A stretch of 64,000 nt of DNA, from NCBI RefSeq assembly GCF_035918015.1, contig NZ_CP109132.1, forward strand, positions 5,518,001 through 5,582,000, read 5' to 3'. Every line of letters starts with the position of its first letter. Position 1 is the stretch's first letter. This document shows positions 1-9,207 of the stretch, piece by piece. This stretch comes from Streptomyces sp. NBC_01754. Lineage in GTDB: Bacteria > Actinomycetota > Actinomycetes > Streptomycetales > Streptomycetaceae. Made by a program: the position numbers and the translations under genes. Below the pieces are notes generated by a model. That model was not told the DNA's origin. It saw only the letters and a list, made by a program, of their open reading frames with translations, and did not search any database.

Positions 1-776
1 AGTACGTGGTGCGCCGGTTCGGCCAGGTCGGCGAGCCAGGCGTGCAGGGTCTTGCGCGCGTACGGGGCCGGCGACCGGGCGTCCAGTACTCCGGCGGGCG
101 CCCCGGCACGGGCCAGTCCGGCGGCGATGTCCGAGACCAGGCGCGGATTGCCGCCCGTCGCGGCGTGGACACGGCCGGCGGTCCGCAGCGGGATTCCACG
201 GGACCGCGCGACGGCCGCCGTCTCCCGGGGCCCGAGCGCGGGGACCGCGATCTCGACCGTGCCGCCGCCGAGGACGTCGTGCGGCGGTGGGCCGTCGGGG
301 CGCAGCGCGGCGAGCAGCGACACGCTGCCGCGGCTGCGCCGCGCCGCGAATCCGAGGACGTCCAGGCTGCCGGGCCCCCACCAGTGCACGTCGTCGACGG
401 CCAGCAGCAACCGGGCGCCGCGCCCCCACGCCTGCAAACAGGCCAGGACGGTGACGCGGAGGGTCGCGGGGTCGGGCTCGGGCCCGGTGACACGGCGGAG
501 CACCCAGTCGACCGTCGAGCGCTGGAGGTCGGAGAGTTCGCCGCGTACGTCGGCCGGGCAGGCGGTGAACAGGTCCACCAGGGGCACATAGGCGAGGTGC
601 GCGTCGCCGGGGGCCGAGCTGAGCCGGACCGCTGGGTCCCCGTCCGCCCGCCAGGCCGTGCAGACGGCGTCCACGACGGCGGACTTGCCGAACCCGGAGG
701 GCCCGACCACCGCCACCGCGCCGGTCTGCCGCAGTTGTCCGCGCACCTGCTCGACCAGCGGGCGGTGCGCCGTCAT
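1..776 (-). CDS. AAA/LuxR-type (LAL-like) ATPase regulator, N-terminal part
   Basis: Only the first ~258 residues are present; the 3' end lies beyond the window. A Walker A motif GPSGFGKS (residues 25-32) and a Walker B-like LLLAVDDVHWW are visible, the pattern of STAND/LuxR-family (LAL) regulators that carry a C-terminal HTH, which cannot be seen here. The ATG overlaps the stop of the upstream aminopeptidase gene by one base (TGATG), so it is translationally coupled to the cluster and is likely its pathway-specific activator. The family assignment below the ATPase level is inference. Confidence 0.75.
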   Translation of the reverse strand, partial: MTAHRPLVEQVRGQLRQTGAVAVVGPSGFGKSAVVDAVCTAWRADGDPAVRLSSAPGDAHLAYVPLVDLFTACPADVRGELSDLQRSTVDWVLRRVTGPEPDPATLRVTVLACLQAWGRGARLLLAVDDVHWWGPGSLDVLGFAARRSRGSVSLLAALRPDGPPPHDVLGGGTVEIAVPALGPRETAAVARSRGIPLRTAGRVHAATGGNPRLVSDIAAGLARAGAPAGVLDARSPAPYARKTLHAWLADLAEPAHHV

Positions 777-2218
777 CACAACGAGGCCATCCAGGCCTCG
801 ACGTCGTCCGCGGCGCGCGGCAGTCCCGACGACAGGCAGACCGGGCCGTCGGCCGTGATGAGGAAGTCGTCCTCGATCCGGACGCCGATGCCGCGCAGTT
901 CCTCGGGGACCGTCAGGTCGTCGGGCTGGAAGTACAGGCCGGGTTCCACGGTGAGGACCTGGCCGGGCGTGAGTACGCCGTCGATGTAGTTCTCGCTGCG
1001 GGCGCCCGCGCAGTCGTGGCAGTCCAGGCCGAGCATGTGGCCCGAGCCGCAGACCGTGTACCGGCGGTACAGGCCGGAGCCGGGCGTCGTGGCCGCGTCG
1101 CCGCCGGGCCGCAGTCCCCAGCCGTCGAGTCCTTCGGCGACGGTACGCATCGCGGCGTCGTGGAAGTCGCCGAACCGGGCGCCGGGCCGCAACGCGGCGA
1201 TGCCCGCCGACTGTGCGGCGAAGACCAGGTCGTAGACCCGGCGCTGTACGTCGGTGAAGCGACCGCCGACCGGCAGCGTCCGGGTGACGTCGCCGGTGTA
1301 GAAGGAGTCGGCCTCGACTCCGGCGTCCAGCAGGAGCAGGTCCCCGTCCCGCACCGGGCCGTCGTTGCGCATCCAGTGCAGGACGCACGCGTGGGCGCCG
1401 GCCGCCGCGATGGTCTCGAAGCCGAGGCCGTAACCGTCCAGCCGGGCACGGCGGTTGAAGGTGCCCTCGATCCAGCGCTCGCCGCGCGCGAGGCTCGTGG
1501 CGTGGGGCAGCTCGCCGACGACGTCGTGGAATCCGGCGACCGTGTGTCCCACGGCCGCGCGCATCTGCTCGATCTCCCACTCGTCCTTGATCAGCCGCAG
1601 CTCCGACAGGAAGGTGAGGAGTTCGGCGTCGGCCTGGTGGGCGGGCGCTACCAGGGCGTCGACGAGCGGGTCCTCGCCGCGCACCACCCGGGTCGGTACG
1701 TTCCCGGCGAGGGCCCGTTCCAGGCTGTCGCGTGCGGCGACCTGGACGCCGAGGGCGTCGGAGGTCTCCGAGAGCGTCCGGCGCCGGCCCACCCAGAACT
1801 CGCCGTGCCGCCGGTCGCTGTGGAACTCCGCGCCGTTCGGTCCGCCGTCGCGCGGCGACCGGGGCCGGGTGAACAGGGTGACCGAGTGCCCGGTCCCGTC
1901 GGGTTCGAGGACGAGGACGCTGTCGGGCACCGCCTGTGTCCCCTGCTCGGCGGTGAGGTGGATGAACGCGGAGTGCGGCCGGAACGTGTAGTCGAAGTCG
2001 TTGCTCCGGACCTTGAGCCCGCCCGACGGGATGACGATCCGTTCACCGGGGAACCGTTCGGACACCGCCGCGCGCCGCACGGCCGCGTACGCCGCCCCGG
2101 ACACGGGCGGCAGTTTCATGTCCGTGTTCGCCCACCCGTGCTGAAAGGACTCGGCCGACGCGGCCGGCATCCGACGATCGTGACTCCCGGCACCGCGCGA
2201 GCCGTCCAGCCGTTCCAT
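776..2218 (-). CDS. Xaa-Pro aminopeptidase (M24B), cluster copy
   Basis: 480-aa aminopeptidase P family protein that would remove an N-terminal residue preceding proline, or another creatinase-fold reaction. The C-terminal pita-bread domain keeps the dinuclear metal ligands: Asp298, Asp310, His394, Glu425 and Glu449. The N-terminal creatinase-like domain occupies about residues 45-200. The ATG at 2218 is chosen because GGAGGG lies 8 bases upstream; a longer open frame to 2380 has no such site. It is a diverged tandem paralogue of the next gene upstream, with an extra variable stretch around residues 370-385. Two adjacent copies inside a biosynthetic cluster suggest a tailoring or resistance role (inference). 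Confidence 0.9.
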   Translation of the reverse strand: MERLDGSRGAGSHDRRMPAASAESFQHGWANTDMKLPPVSGAAYAAVRRAAVSERFPGERIVIPSGGLKVRSNDFDYTFRPHSAFIHLTAEQGTQAVPDSVLVLEPDGTGHSVTLFTRPRSPRDGGPNGAEFHSDRRHGEFWVGRRRTLSETSDALGVQVAARDSLERALAGNVPTRVVRGEDPLVDALVAPAHQADAELLTFLSELRLIKDEWEIEQMRAAVGHTVAGFHDVVGELPHATSLARGERWIEGTFNRRARLDGYGLGFETIAAAGAHACVLHWMRNDGPVRDGDLLLLDAGVEADSFYTGDVTRTLPVGGRFTDVQRRVYDLVFAAQSAGIAALRPGARFGDFHDAAMRTVAEGLDGWGLRPGGDAATTPGSGLYRRYTVCGSGHMLGLDCHDCAGARSENYIDGVLTPGQVLTVEPGLYFQPDDLTVPEELRGIGVRIEDDFLITADGPVCLSSGLPRAADDVEAWMASL

Positions 2219-2355
2219 CGTGTGTTCCCTCCGTAGTGGTGGTGCGCGTCTCGTGTCGTGGTGCGCGTCTCGAAGAGACCGGCCGGTGCCGGAACCACGG
2301 CCGGCCCCGGTCGGCTCGGCGGCCGCCGCCGGGTGAAGGGCCGCGGCGGTCGGTG

Positions 2356-3792
2356 TCAGCCCCGCAGCCGGGTCATCCATGCCTCGACGTCGTCCGCCGT
2401 CCGGGGCAGGCCGGCCGACAGGTTCTCGTTGCCGCTCTCGGTGACCAGGATGTCGTCCTCGATCCGGACGCCGATGCCGCGCAGTTCCTCGGGGACCGTC
2501 AGGTCGTCGGCCTGGAAGTACATGCCCGGCTCGACGGTGAGGACCATGCCGGGTTCCAGCGTCCCGTCCACGTACAGCTCGTTACGGGCCCTGGCGCAGT
2601 CGTGGACGTCCAGGCCGATCATGTGGCCGGTGCCGGCCAGGGTCCAGCGCCGGTGCAGTCCGAGTTCGTACACCTCGTCCACCGACCGGTCGCCGAGCAG
2701 GCCCCAGGCGACCAGGTGCTCGGCCAGGACCCGCTGGGCGGCGTGGTGGAAGTCCCGGTATCCGGCGCCGGGTTTGACCGCGGCCATACCGGCCTCCTGC
2801 GCCGCGTACACCGCGTCGTAGACCGTGCGCTGGACCGGGGTGAAGCGTCCGTCGACGGGCAGGGTACGGGTGACGTCAGCGGTGTAGAGGGTTCGGGTCT
2901 CCACCCCGGCGTCGAGCAGCAGCAGGTCGCCGGGGCGGGCCTCGCCGTCGTTCCTGACCCAGTGCAGGGTGGTGGCGTGCGGTCCGGCGGCGCAGACCGA
3001 CGCGTAGCCGATGTCGTTGCCCTCGATGCGCGCGCGCATGAAGAACGTGCCCTCGATGGCGCGCTCGGGGGTCGGTTCGTCCGTGCCGAGCACGCGGACG
3101 ACGTCCTCGAAGCCGCGGGCGGTGGCCTCGCAGGCGAAGCGCAGTTCCGCGATCTCGAACTCGTCCTTGACCAGGCGCATCTCGGAGAGCACGACACGGA
3201 ACTCCTCGTCGCGCTCCGCGGTCACCTTGTCCCTCAGGGCGGCCTCGACGCCGGCGTCGTAACCGCGCAGCAGCCGGATCGGGCCGGTGGCCTCGCCGAG
3301 CCGCTCGGTCAGCGTGCGGATGTCACGGCAGGGCAGGCCCAGAAGCCGCTCGTTCTCGGTGAGGCTGTTGCGACGGCCGTCCCACAGCTCACCGTGGTAG
3401 TCGAGCCAGAACTCGCCGTTCTCCCGGTCGGACCGGGGCCGCAGATAGGCGACCGCCCGATGGGAACCGTCCGCCTCGGGCTCCAGGACCAGTACGGCGT
3501 CCTGCGACTGATTGCCCGTCAGGTAGACGTGGTCCGAGGAAGGCCGGAAGGGGAAGTCCGTGTCGTTGGCGCGGACCTTCGGGTTCCCGGCGGGGATCAC
3601 CAGCAGCTCGCCGGGGAAGCGCGCGGAGAGTCCGGCCCGGCGGCGCGCGGTGTGCTCGGCCTGCGCGAGGGGTTCGAGGTCGCGCCGCTCGGTGTCGGCC
3701 CAGCCCCGCTTCATGTGCTCGGCCAGCTCGTCGTTCGCCTTCTGGTTCAGGCCGTTCTTCCGCTTCTGGCTCTCGGATATCTGCTCGGTCAC
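2356..3792 (-). CDS. pepP: Xaa-Pro aminopeptidase (PepP, M24B)
   Basis: 478-aa cytoplasmic aminopeptidase P with the family's usual length. Metal ligands are complete: Asp294, Asp306, His390, Glu421, Glu445; His397 (VHD) lies nearby. The lysine/glutamine-rich N-terminus, starting at a GTG after GGAGG, matches typical Streptomyces PepP. It resembles the downstream paralogue along its whole length, so the pair arose by duplication; this copy looks more like the housekeeping form. It follows the MFS gene after a gap of 176 bases and may have its own promoter, although I could not define one confidently. Confidence 0.9.
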   Translation of the reverse strand: MTEQISESQKRKNGLNQKANDELAEHMKRGWADTERRDLEPLAQAEHTARRRAGLSARFPGELLVIPAGNPKVRANDTDFPFRPSSDHVYLTGNQSQDAVLVLEPEADGSHRAVAYLRPRSDRENGEFWLDYHGELWDGRRNSLTENERLLGLPCRDIRTLTERLGEATGPIRLLRGYDAGVEAALRDKVTAERDEEFRVVLSEMRLVKDEFEIAELRFACEATARGFEDVVRVLGTDEPTPERAIEGTFFMRARIEGNDIGYASVCAAGPHATTLHWVRNDGEARPGDLLLLDAGVETRTLYTADVTRTLPVDGRFTPVQRTVYDAVYAAQEAGMAAVKPGAGYRDFHHAAQRVLAEHLVAWGLLGDRSVDEVYELGLHRRWTLAGTGHMIGLDVHDCARARNELYVDGTLEPGMVLTVEPGMYFQADDLTVPEELRGIGVRIEDDILVTESGNENLSAGLPRTADDVEAWMTRLRG

Positions 3793-3968
3793 AACCGCCT
3801 CCTGATTCGATTCCCGATCCGACGGCGGGGCTGCGCGCTCGCCACCCTCTTCAGGGAAGAGTCCGACACACGCCGTACGGTATAGCGAACGTTGACGGAA
3901 AGAAAGGGGCAGTGCGGGGAAGCGTTACCCATGCACTCGTTCGGTTTAATGAACAACTGATGGCCGGT

Positions 3969-5216
3969 CTACGCCAGTTCGCGGACGCGGCGCACCGGGC
4001 TCGCGAGCAGCAGCGACGGAGTCGCGAGCCCGACGACACAGCACAGCCAGAGCGCGCCACGGGTGCCGAGGACCTCGGCGCCCAGGCCCGCCGAGAGGGC
4101 GCCGACGGGGATGGCTCCCCAGGAGACGAAGCGGACGGTGGCCACCACGCGCGGCAGCAGGTCCAGTGGCACGACGGACTGACGGTGCGTACGGGTCAGG
4201 ATGCCGAACACGACGACGCCGCAGAAGAACCCGGCGTTTCCGAGGGCGAACACGGCCGGCGGCCATCCTGACCCGGCCATCGGAAGCAGGAACAGCGAGA
4301 GCGTCAGGAACACGGTCGCGTACAGCGCCGCGCGGGCGCTGCCGATCCGTCTGGCGATACGCGGGGTGAGCGTGGCACCGAGGAGGGTGCCGACACCCCC
4401 GGTCGCCATCAGCAGACCGACCAGGCCGACGGAGACACCCAGGGTGCGCACCAGGAAGACGGGAGTGAGCGCGACCACCGCGCCGTACGAGAAGTTGGCC
4501 AGCGTCGCCGCCGTCACACAGGGCCTGATGATCTCGTGCCGGGCGACGAACCGCCAGCCGTCCCTGATCAGTGCGACGGTGGAGAGATCGCTGCGGCGGA
4601 ACGTCCCGGCGCCGGCCCGGGGAAGACCGGCGAGCAGGACCGCCGACATCAGGTAGCTGACGACATCGACCAGCAGCGTGACCGCCGGGCCGAAGAGCTG
4701 CACCAGGACGCCGCCGACGGACGGGCCGCCGAGTTCGGTCGCCGCGTTGGACGCCGAGGTCAGACTGTTGCGCGAGGTCAGCTCCTCCTTCCTGACGATC
4801 GTCGTCAGGAAGGTCGAACTGCCGACGTCGAAGACGACACCGGCCATACCGGTCACCAGGGCGACCACCACGAGGAGACCCACGCCGAGCACGTCGAGCG
4901 CGGCGGCGACCGGCACCGAGAGCACGGCCACGGCCCGCAGCACGTCCATGGCCACCTGGGTGCTCCGGAGCGGCAACCGCTGCACGATCACCCCGGCGGG
5001 CAGTCCGATGAGGAGCCAGGCCGCGTAACCGGCGGCCGTGACGAAACTGATCTCCAGGGCGGTCGCGTCCAGCAGTTCCGTCGCCACCAGGGGGAGCGCG
5101 ACCGCGTTGACCGCGTCACCGGATCTGCTCACAGCCGACGCGCACCAGTAGCGCCAGAACACCCCGGGGCCGTGCGCGCCCGTCGAGGGCCGGTGGACGG
5201 CGGACGCGCTGGTCAT
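3969..5216 (-). CDS. MFS exporter (enterobactin-exporter-like, 12 TM)
   Basis: 415-aa major facilitator protein with about 12 hydrophobic segments spread over the whole length, of the MFS_3/EntS-like type found as self-resistance exporters in biosynthetic clusters. The ATG at 5216 is preferred because an AAGGA sequence precedes it; an in-frame ATG 15 bases upstream has a weaker site. It lies 113 bases downstream of the ATP-grasp gene on the same strand, consistent with export of the cluster's product. The substrate is unknown. Confidence 0.88.
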   Translation of the reverse strand: MTSASAVHRPSTGAHGPGVFWRYWCASAVSRSGDAVNAVALPLVATELLDATALEISFVTAAGYAAWLLIGLPAGVIVQRLPLRSTQVAMDVLRAVAVLSVPVAAALDVLGVGLLVVVALVTGMAGVVFDVGSSTFLTTIVRKEELTSRNSLTSASNAATELGGPSVGGVLVQLFGPAVTLLVDVVSYLMSAVLLAGLPRAGAGTFRRSDLSTVALIRDGWRFVARHEIIRPCVTAATLANFSYGAVVALTPVFLVRTLGVSVGLVGLLMATGGVGTLLGATLTPRIARRIGSARAALYATVFLTLSLFLLPMAGSGWPPAVFALGNAGFFCGVVVFGILTRTHRQSVVPLDLLPRVVATVRFVSWGAIPVGALSAGLGAEVLGTRGALWLCCVVGLATPSLLLASPVRRVRELA

Positions 5217-5329
5217 ACGTGATTCCTTCATCCGCACACGCCGTCCGGGCAGGTCCAGGTCAGGGCCCTTCCGGGTGCGTGACCCGCAGGTGTGGTGGCT
5301 TACAGGCGTGCGTAGGGGTGGGGTGTCCG

Positions 5330-6598
5330 TCAGGCGGAGTCGCGGCCGTCGGTGAAGGCCCAGGAGATCCCGCCCCGGGACGCGTTGACGACCCGGGAGT
5401 CGGCCGATCCCCGGACCAGCACCCCGCTGGTCCGGTCCCCGTAGGCGTAGACACCGAGGACGAAGCGGAAGGCGGCCACCGTGCCGTCCCCGGCCGGCAG
5501 GTCCAGCGTGTCCGCGCGGAGCGCGCGCTGGCAGGTCCAGGCACCGGCCCCGTCGGCCAGGACGCGGTCGCGCAGCACCCGCGCGGAGTGCTCGGCACCG
5601 ATCAGGATGCCGTCGCCGCCGTAGCTGTAACTGTGTTTGAAGACGTACTCGGCCCTGGCCGCCAGTGCCTCGTCGAGGTTGTCCGGCCCCAGGTCGAAGC
5701 TCTCCGGTACATACCTGCGGACGGTCTCCCTTTCCTCCGCGTCCAGCAGATGGTGTGTCCGGGTGTCGCACAGCAGCGAGAACCACTTCCGGTGCATGCC
5801 GAGTTCGGCCTCGAACATGGAGGTGACGACGGCGCCGCTGTCGTCGACGGCCTTGATGAAGGCGCCGTCGTCGTCGGTGTCGGCGAAGGTGACCAGCCGG
5901 TGCACCAGGATCCGGCCCGCGTGCGGCGCCCGCAGCCACTCGGGCCGGTAGGTGGTCTCGTCGCAGTACACGACGTCGAGGTCCGGCGCCATGGACCGCA
6001 GGCAGTCCGCCAGCGGCTGGTCCCGGCCGTAGCCGAGCCGGGCGTGCCGCACCGAGTCCAGGATGACCAGGCGTTCCAGGCCCAGCCGCGTGCACAGGGC
6101 CAGATAGTGCCGGGCGAGGTCCAGGAACGGCGAGGCGCCCGCGACCGGACACCCCAGGAGTTCGGCGTGCAGCCGCGCGCTGTGCTGGGCCTCGCCGCCC
6201 CCGACCCCGGAGAAGGTGTTCAGCTCGCAGAAGGCGTGGCCCGTGTCCGTGGGGATGATGTCGGCACGCCCCAGGGCCAGGCCCTCGGCCATCCGCCCGC
6301 AGTCGATGTGACCCGCCATCGCCGCCGGGATGTGGAAGGTCTCGGCCAGCTCACCGGGCGACAGGGAGGAACACACATGCGCCATGACCTTCCGGTGGGC
6401 CGAGACCAGCCGCGCCGAGGCCGACCGCAGCTCGTCGTGGGTCGCCCGGTCCAGCCGGAAGTGCGAGGGCAGCGCCGGGAAGAGGAATCCGAGATCACGC
6501 AGGCGCTGTGCGGAACCACGGCGTGCCAGGGCGAGGTCTTCGGGGCTGCGCTCGGAGAAGAGCCGGTCCAGATAGGCTCGGTTCTCAGGGACGAACAT
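5330..6598 (-). CDS. ATP-grasp-type ligase (circularly permuted-like)
   Basis: 422-aa protein that I read as an ATP-grasp carboxylate-amine ligase. The stretch KHSYSYGGDGILIG (about residues 320-333) resembles the ATP-grasp glycine loop, and the nearby PESFDLGPDN and late DLPAGDGTVAAFRFVLGVY fit the C-terminal half of such enzymes. ELNTFSGVGGGEAQHS in the N-terminal half resembles circularly permuted/glutathionylspermidine-type ligases. It would activate a carboxylate as acyl phosphate and form an amide bond. The gene overlaps the amidase gene by 14 bases, and it is the last gene of the coupled operon. Domain assignment is by eye and moderately secure; the substrate is unknown. Confidence 0.62.
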   Translation of the reverse strand: MFVPENRAYLDRLFSERSPEDLALARRGSAQRLRDLGFLFPALPSHFRLDRATHDELRSASARLVSAHRKVMAHVCSSLSPGELAETFHIPAAMAGHIDCGRMAEGLALGRADIIPTDTGHAFCELNTFSGVGGGEAQHSARLHAELLGCPVAGASPFLDLARHYLALCTRLGLERLVILDSVRHARLGYGRDQPLADCLRSMAPDLDVVYCDETTYRPEWLRAPHAGRILVHRLVTFADTDDDGAFIKAVDDSGAVVTSMFEAELGMHRKWFSLLCDTRTHHLLDAEERETVRRYVPESFDLGPDNLDEALAARAEYVFKHSYSYGGDGILIGAEHSARVLRDRVLADGAGAWTCQRALRADTLDLPAGDGTVAAFRFVLGVYAYGDRTSGVLVRGSADSRVVNASRGGISWAFTDGRDSA

Positions 6599-8078
6599 CG
6601 GCGCGCCCCGGATCCGTACCCGTACGGCCGCGCCGGCCGTCGCCGTCGGTGACCAGTTCCGGCCTGACGGCCCGTCGGCCGAACTCGGCCTCCAGTGCCG
6701 CCCCCACCCGGAACAGGTCCGCCTCACCGAACCCGCGTCCCACGAGCTGCACGCCGATCGGCAGGCCGTTCCCGGCGAACCCGAGGGGCAGGGACATGGC
6801 CGGGTGCCCGGTGACCGCGAACGGGATGGTCTGCATGTCGTTGGCCAGCCTGGGCGGCGGCCAGTCGGCCGGGAAGTCGTCGAAGCGGGCCGCGGTGGCC
6901 TGACCGCAGGCCGTGACCAGCACATGGTGGTCGGCGAAGACCCGCCGGTCGAGCGCTGCGACGAGTCGGCGGCGCACCTCCAGGGCACGCCGCAGATCGC
7001 CCTCGCCGACCCCGGTGCCGGGCATCAGCTTCTGGTAGGTGAAGCGGCCGAACGACCGCGGCGACCGGCGCAGGTTCTCCTCGTGCACGGCGAACCCCTC
7101 CGCCGCCATGACGACCCGGCCGCAGGCGTTGAACACCTCGTACGGCGGCAGCTCGCACTCCTCGACGACGGCCCCGAGCCTGTCGAGATGGGTCAGGGCC
7201 CGCTCGATGCCCTCGGTGATCTCCGGCAGGGTCGCCGGGTCCGAGGCGTACCACGCGGTCGAGTACGCCACCCGCAGCCCCCGCACGTCCCCCCTCGCCG
7301 CGGCGAGGACATCCGGCACCGGTGCGTCCCGGGTACGCGGATCGCGGGCATCGGGCCCCGCGACCGCGTGGAACGCCGCGGCGGTGTCGGCCACCGTCCA
7401 GCCCAGAGGACCGTAATGGTCCATGGTGTGCGAAAGCGGGGTCGCGCCGTACCCGGACACACTGCCGTAGGTCGGCTTCAGTCCGACGGTCCCGCAGTGG
7501 AACGCCGGGCCGCGGATCGAACCGGCGGTGTCCGACCCGAACGCGACCCGTGTGAACCCCGCCGCCACGGCGACCCCCGCCCCGGACGACGAACCACTGG
7601 GGATGTGCTCACGGTTCCACGGGTTCCGCGCCGGAGGGAAAGGCAGATCGGTGCTCGGGCCGCCGAGCGCGAACTCGTACGTGGCCAGCTTGCCCAGGAG
7701 CACGGCGCCGCCGTCCCGCAGCCGGGCCTCCACGGCGCTGTCCTCGGTGGCGACGTCCGAGACCGTCAGCCGCGAGTGATTGGTGGTGGGAAGGCCCTCG
7801 GCCGCGAAGATGTCCTTCAGCGCGTACGGGATCCCGTGCAGGGGGCCTCGGTCGACGCCGTCCCGCAGTTCCTCGTCGGCCCGCGCCGCGCGCTTCAGCG
7901 CGAGGTCCCGGGTGACCAGGACGAAGGAGTGCAGCACCGGGTCGTACGCGTCGATCAGGCTCAACGCGTGCTCCACCAGTTCCACCGAGGTGAGCGTCCC
8001 GGCGCGCAGCCGTGCTCCGGCCTCCGCGACGGGCAGCCCGGCGGGACCGTCGGCCCCGGGGGCCTCGCTGTCAGACAT
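6585..8078 (-). CDS. Amidase (amidase signature family)
   Basis: 497-aa serine amidase. The complete Ser-cisSer-Lys triad is visible: Lys88 in GIPYALKDI, cis-Ser163 in PSGSSSGAG, and the nucleophile Ser187 in DTAGSIRGPA. Family members hydrolyse amides, transfer acyl groups to ammonia (GatA), or trim protecting groups in biosynthesis. The start MSDSEAPG overlaps the upstream gene by 8 bases and has GGAG ahead of it. It is not GatA, because no gatB/gatC accompanies it. Paired with an ATP-grasp ligase it may remove or exchange an amide during assembly (inference). Confidence 0.9.
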   Translation of the reverse strand: MSDSEAPGADGPAGLPVAEAGARLRAGTLTSVELVEHALSLIDAYDPVLHSFVLVTRDLALKRAARADEELRDGVDRGPLHGIPYALKDIFAAEGLPTTNHSRLTVSDVATEDSAVEARLRDGGAVLLGKLATYEFALGGPSTDLPFPPARNPWNREHIPSGSSSGAGVAVAAGFTRVAFGSDTAGSIRGPAFHCGTVGLKPTYGSVSGYGATPLSHTMDHYGPLGWTVADTAAAFHAVAGPDARDPRTRDAPVPDVLAAARGDVRGLRVAYSTAWYASDPATLPEITEGIERALTHLDRLGAVVEECELPPYEVFNACGRVVMAAEGFAVHEENLRRSPRSFGRFTYQKLMPGTGVGEGDLRRALEVRRRLVAALDRRVFADHHVLVTACGQATAARFDDFPADWPPPRLANDMQTIPFAVTGHPAMSLPLGFAGNGLPIGVQLVGRGFGEADLFRVGAALEAEFGRRAVRPELVTDGDGRRGRTGTDPGRADVRP

Positions 8079-9207
8079 CCATGTTCTCCACTTCGCGCAG
8101 CAACTCCGTCGACGCCCGTAGCGAGCGGTATCCGGCCAGCACTCCGGGGGCCAGGTCCGGCGGCATCTCGATGCCGAGCCGTCCGAGGGCGGCGGCGAAC
8201 TCCCGGCCCACGGCATCGGTGTCGGTGCCGATACCGGTGGCGGTGTCCATCGCGGCAGCGGACCCGGACGCGGTCACGGTCGCGCTGTCCACCGGGCGCT
8301 CGGTCACACCAGGGCCGTACGACCGATCGGCGGCCACCAGACGGGCGCAGGTGATCAGGTCCAGCGAGGCGTGGCCGGTGGAGCTGAAGACGGTCGGCCG
8401 GCCGTCGAGCCCGGTGTGCCCGCCGCTCTCCAGGGACTCCAGGTCGATCGCCGTACGGTGGATCTCACCCGCCTCGGCGACGGCGGTCCCGATGTCCTCG
8501 ACGACCAGCGTGGCGGAGGCCAGAAGCGCGCGCGGCAGCTCCCGTGACCACGGGGTGTGCGCGCCCACGCAGTTGATGTGCACGTGCTCCGGCAGGTCCG
8601 CGGCGATCGGCAGCGGGAGCACGGACGTCGTCGCCGTGGAGACGATGTCCGCGCCCGAGGTGGCCTCCTCGGCCGACGCGCAGACCACGGCCCGTGCCCG
8701 GCCCTCGGCCAGGACGCGTGCGCGCAGCGCCTCGGCGTGCGCGGGCGTGCGGGAGTGGATCCGTACGTGGGTGATCTCCCGAACAGCCGAGACACCGAGG
8801 TACTGCTGCCAGGCCTGCACCCCGGATCCGACGATGCCGAGGACGGTGCTGGAGCGGGCCGCGCAGCGGTCGGTGACGACGGCCGTCACGGCGGCGCACT
8901 TGAGGTTGGTGACGATCGCGCCGTCCAGCACCCCGAGGAGTTCCCCGGTCGTCGTGGAGAACACGGAGACCACGGACGTCACGGTCGGCCCCGGCCCGTC
9001 GCCGATGGTGGCGGTCTTGTTGACGCAGAGCGCCAGATCGGCGGAGACGGCGGGCATGGACAGGAACCTGACACCGCTTCCGTCCTCGACGACCTGCCGC
9101 ATCGGTACGGTCATCCGCCCCACCGCGCCACCGCGCAGGGCCTGCCGCATCAGCCGGGCCACGGCGACGACGTCGGTTGCCGGGCGAGGCCGGCCGGCGG
9201 GGGTCAT
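8071..9207 (-). CDS. Ornithine cyclodeaminase / mu-crystallin family protein
   Basis: 378-aa protein with the OCD/mu-crystallin layout: N-terminal dimerisation and substrate part with MPAVSADLALCVNKTA, and a Rossmann NAD(P) motif VLGIVGSGVQA at about residues 140-150, followed by HINCVGAHTP, the usual NxVGAxxP signature. Family members cyclise ornithine to proline, make diaminopropionate (SbnB type) or reduce ketimines. It starts with an ATG sharing four bases (ATGA) with the oxoamine synthase stop. With an aldehyde-forming reductase in the same cluster, reduction of a cyclic imine is a reasonable alternative to cyclodeamination; sequence alone cannot decide. Confidence 0.85.
   Translation of the reverse strand: MTPAGRPRPATDVVAVARLMRQALRGGAVGRMTVPMRQVVEDGSGVRFLSMPAVSADLALCVNKTATIGDGPGPTVTSVVSVFSTTTGELLGVLDGAIVTNLKCAAVTAVVTDRCAARSSTVLGIVGSGVQAWQQYLGVSAVREITHVRIHSRTPAHAEALRARVLAEGRARAVVCASAEEATSGADIVSTATTSVLPLPIAADLPEHVHINCVGAHTPWSRELPRALLASATLVVEDIGTAVAEAGEIHRTAIDLESLESGGHTGLDGRPTVFSSTGHASLDLITCARLVAADRSYGPGVTERPVDSATVTASGSAAAMDTATGIGTDTDAVGREFAAALGRLGIEMPPDLAPGVLAGYRSLRASTELLREVENMDV

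Noticed and set aside
1016..3885. Long plus-strand open frames (400-550 codons) opposite the aminopeptidase genes
   Set aside because: They are composition artefacts of GC-rich third positions; translations are Arg/Gly/Val-rich without motifs, while the minus strand encodes complete M24B enzymes.
6585..8078. GatA subunit of the tRNA amidotransferase
   Set aside because: The amidase triad fits, but gatB and gatC are absent and the gene is embedded in a biosynthetic operon.
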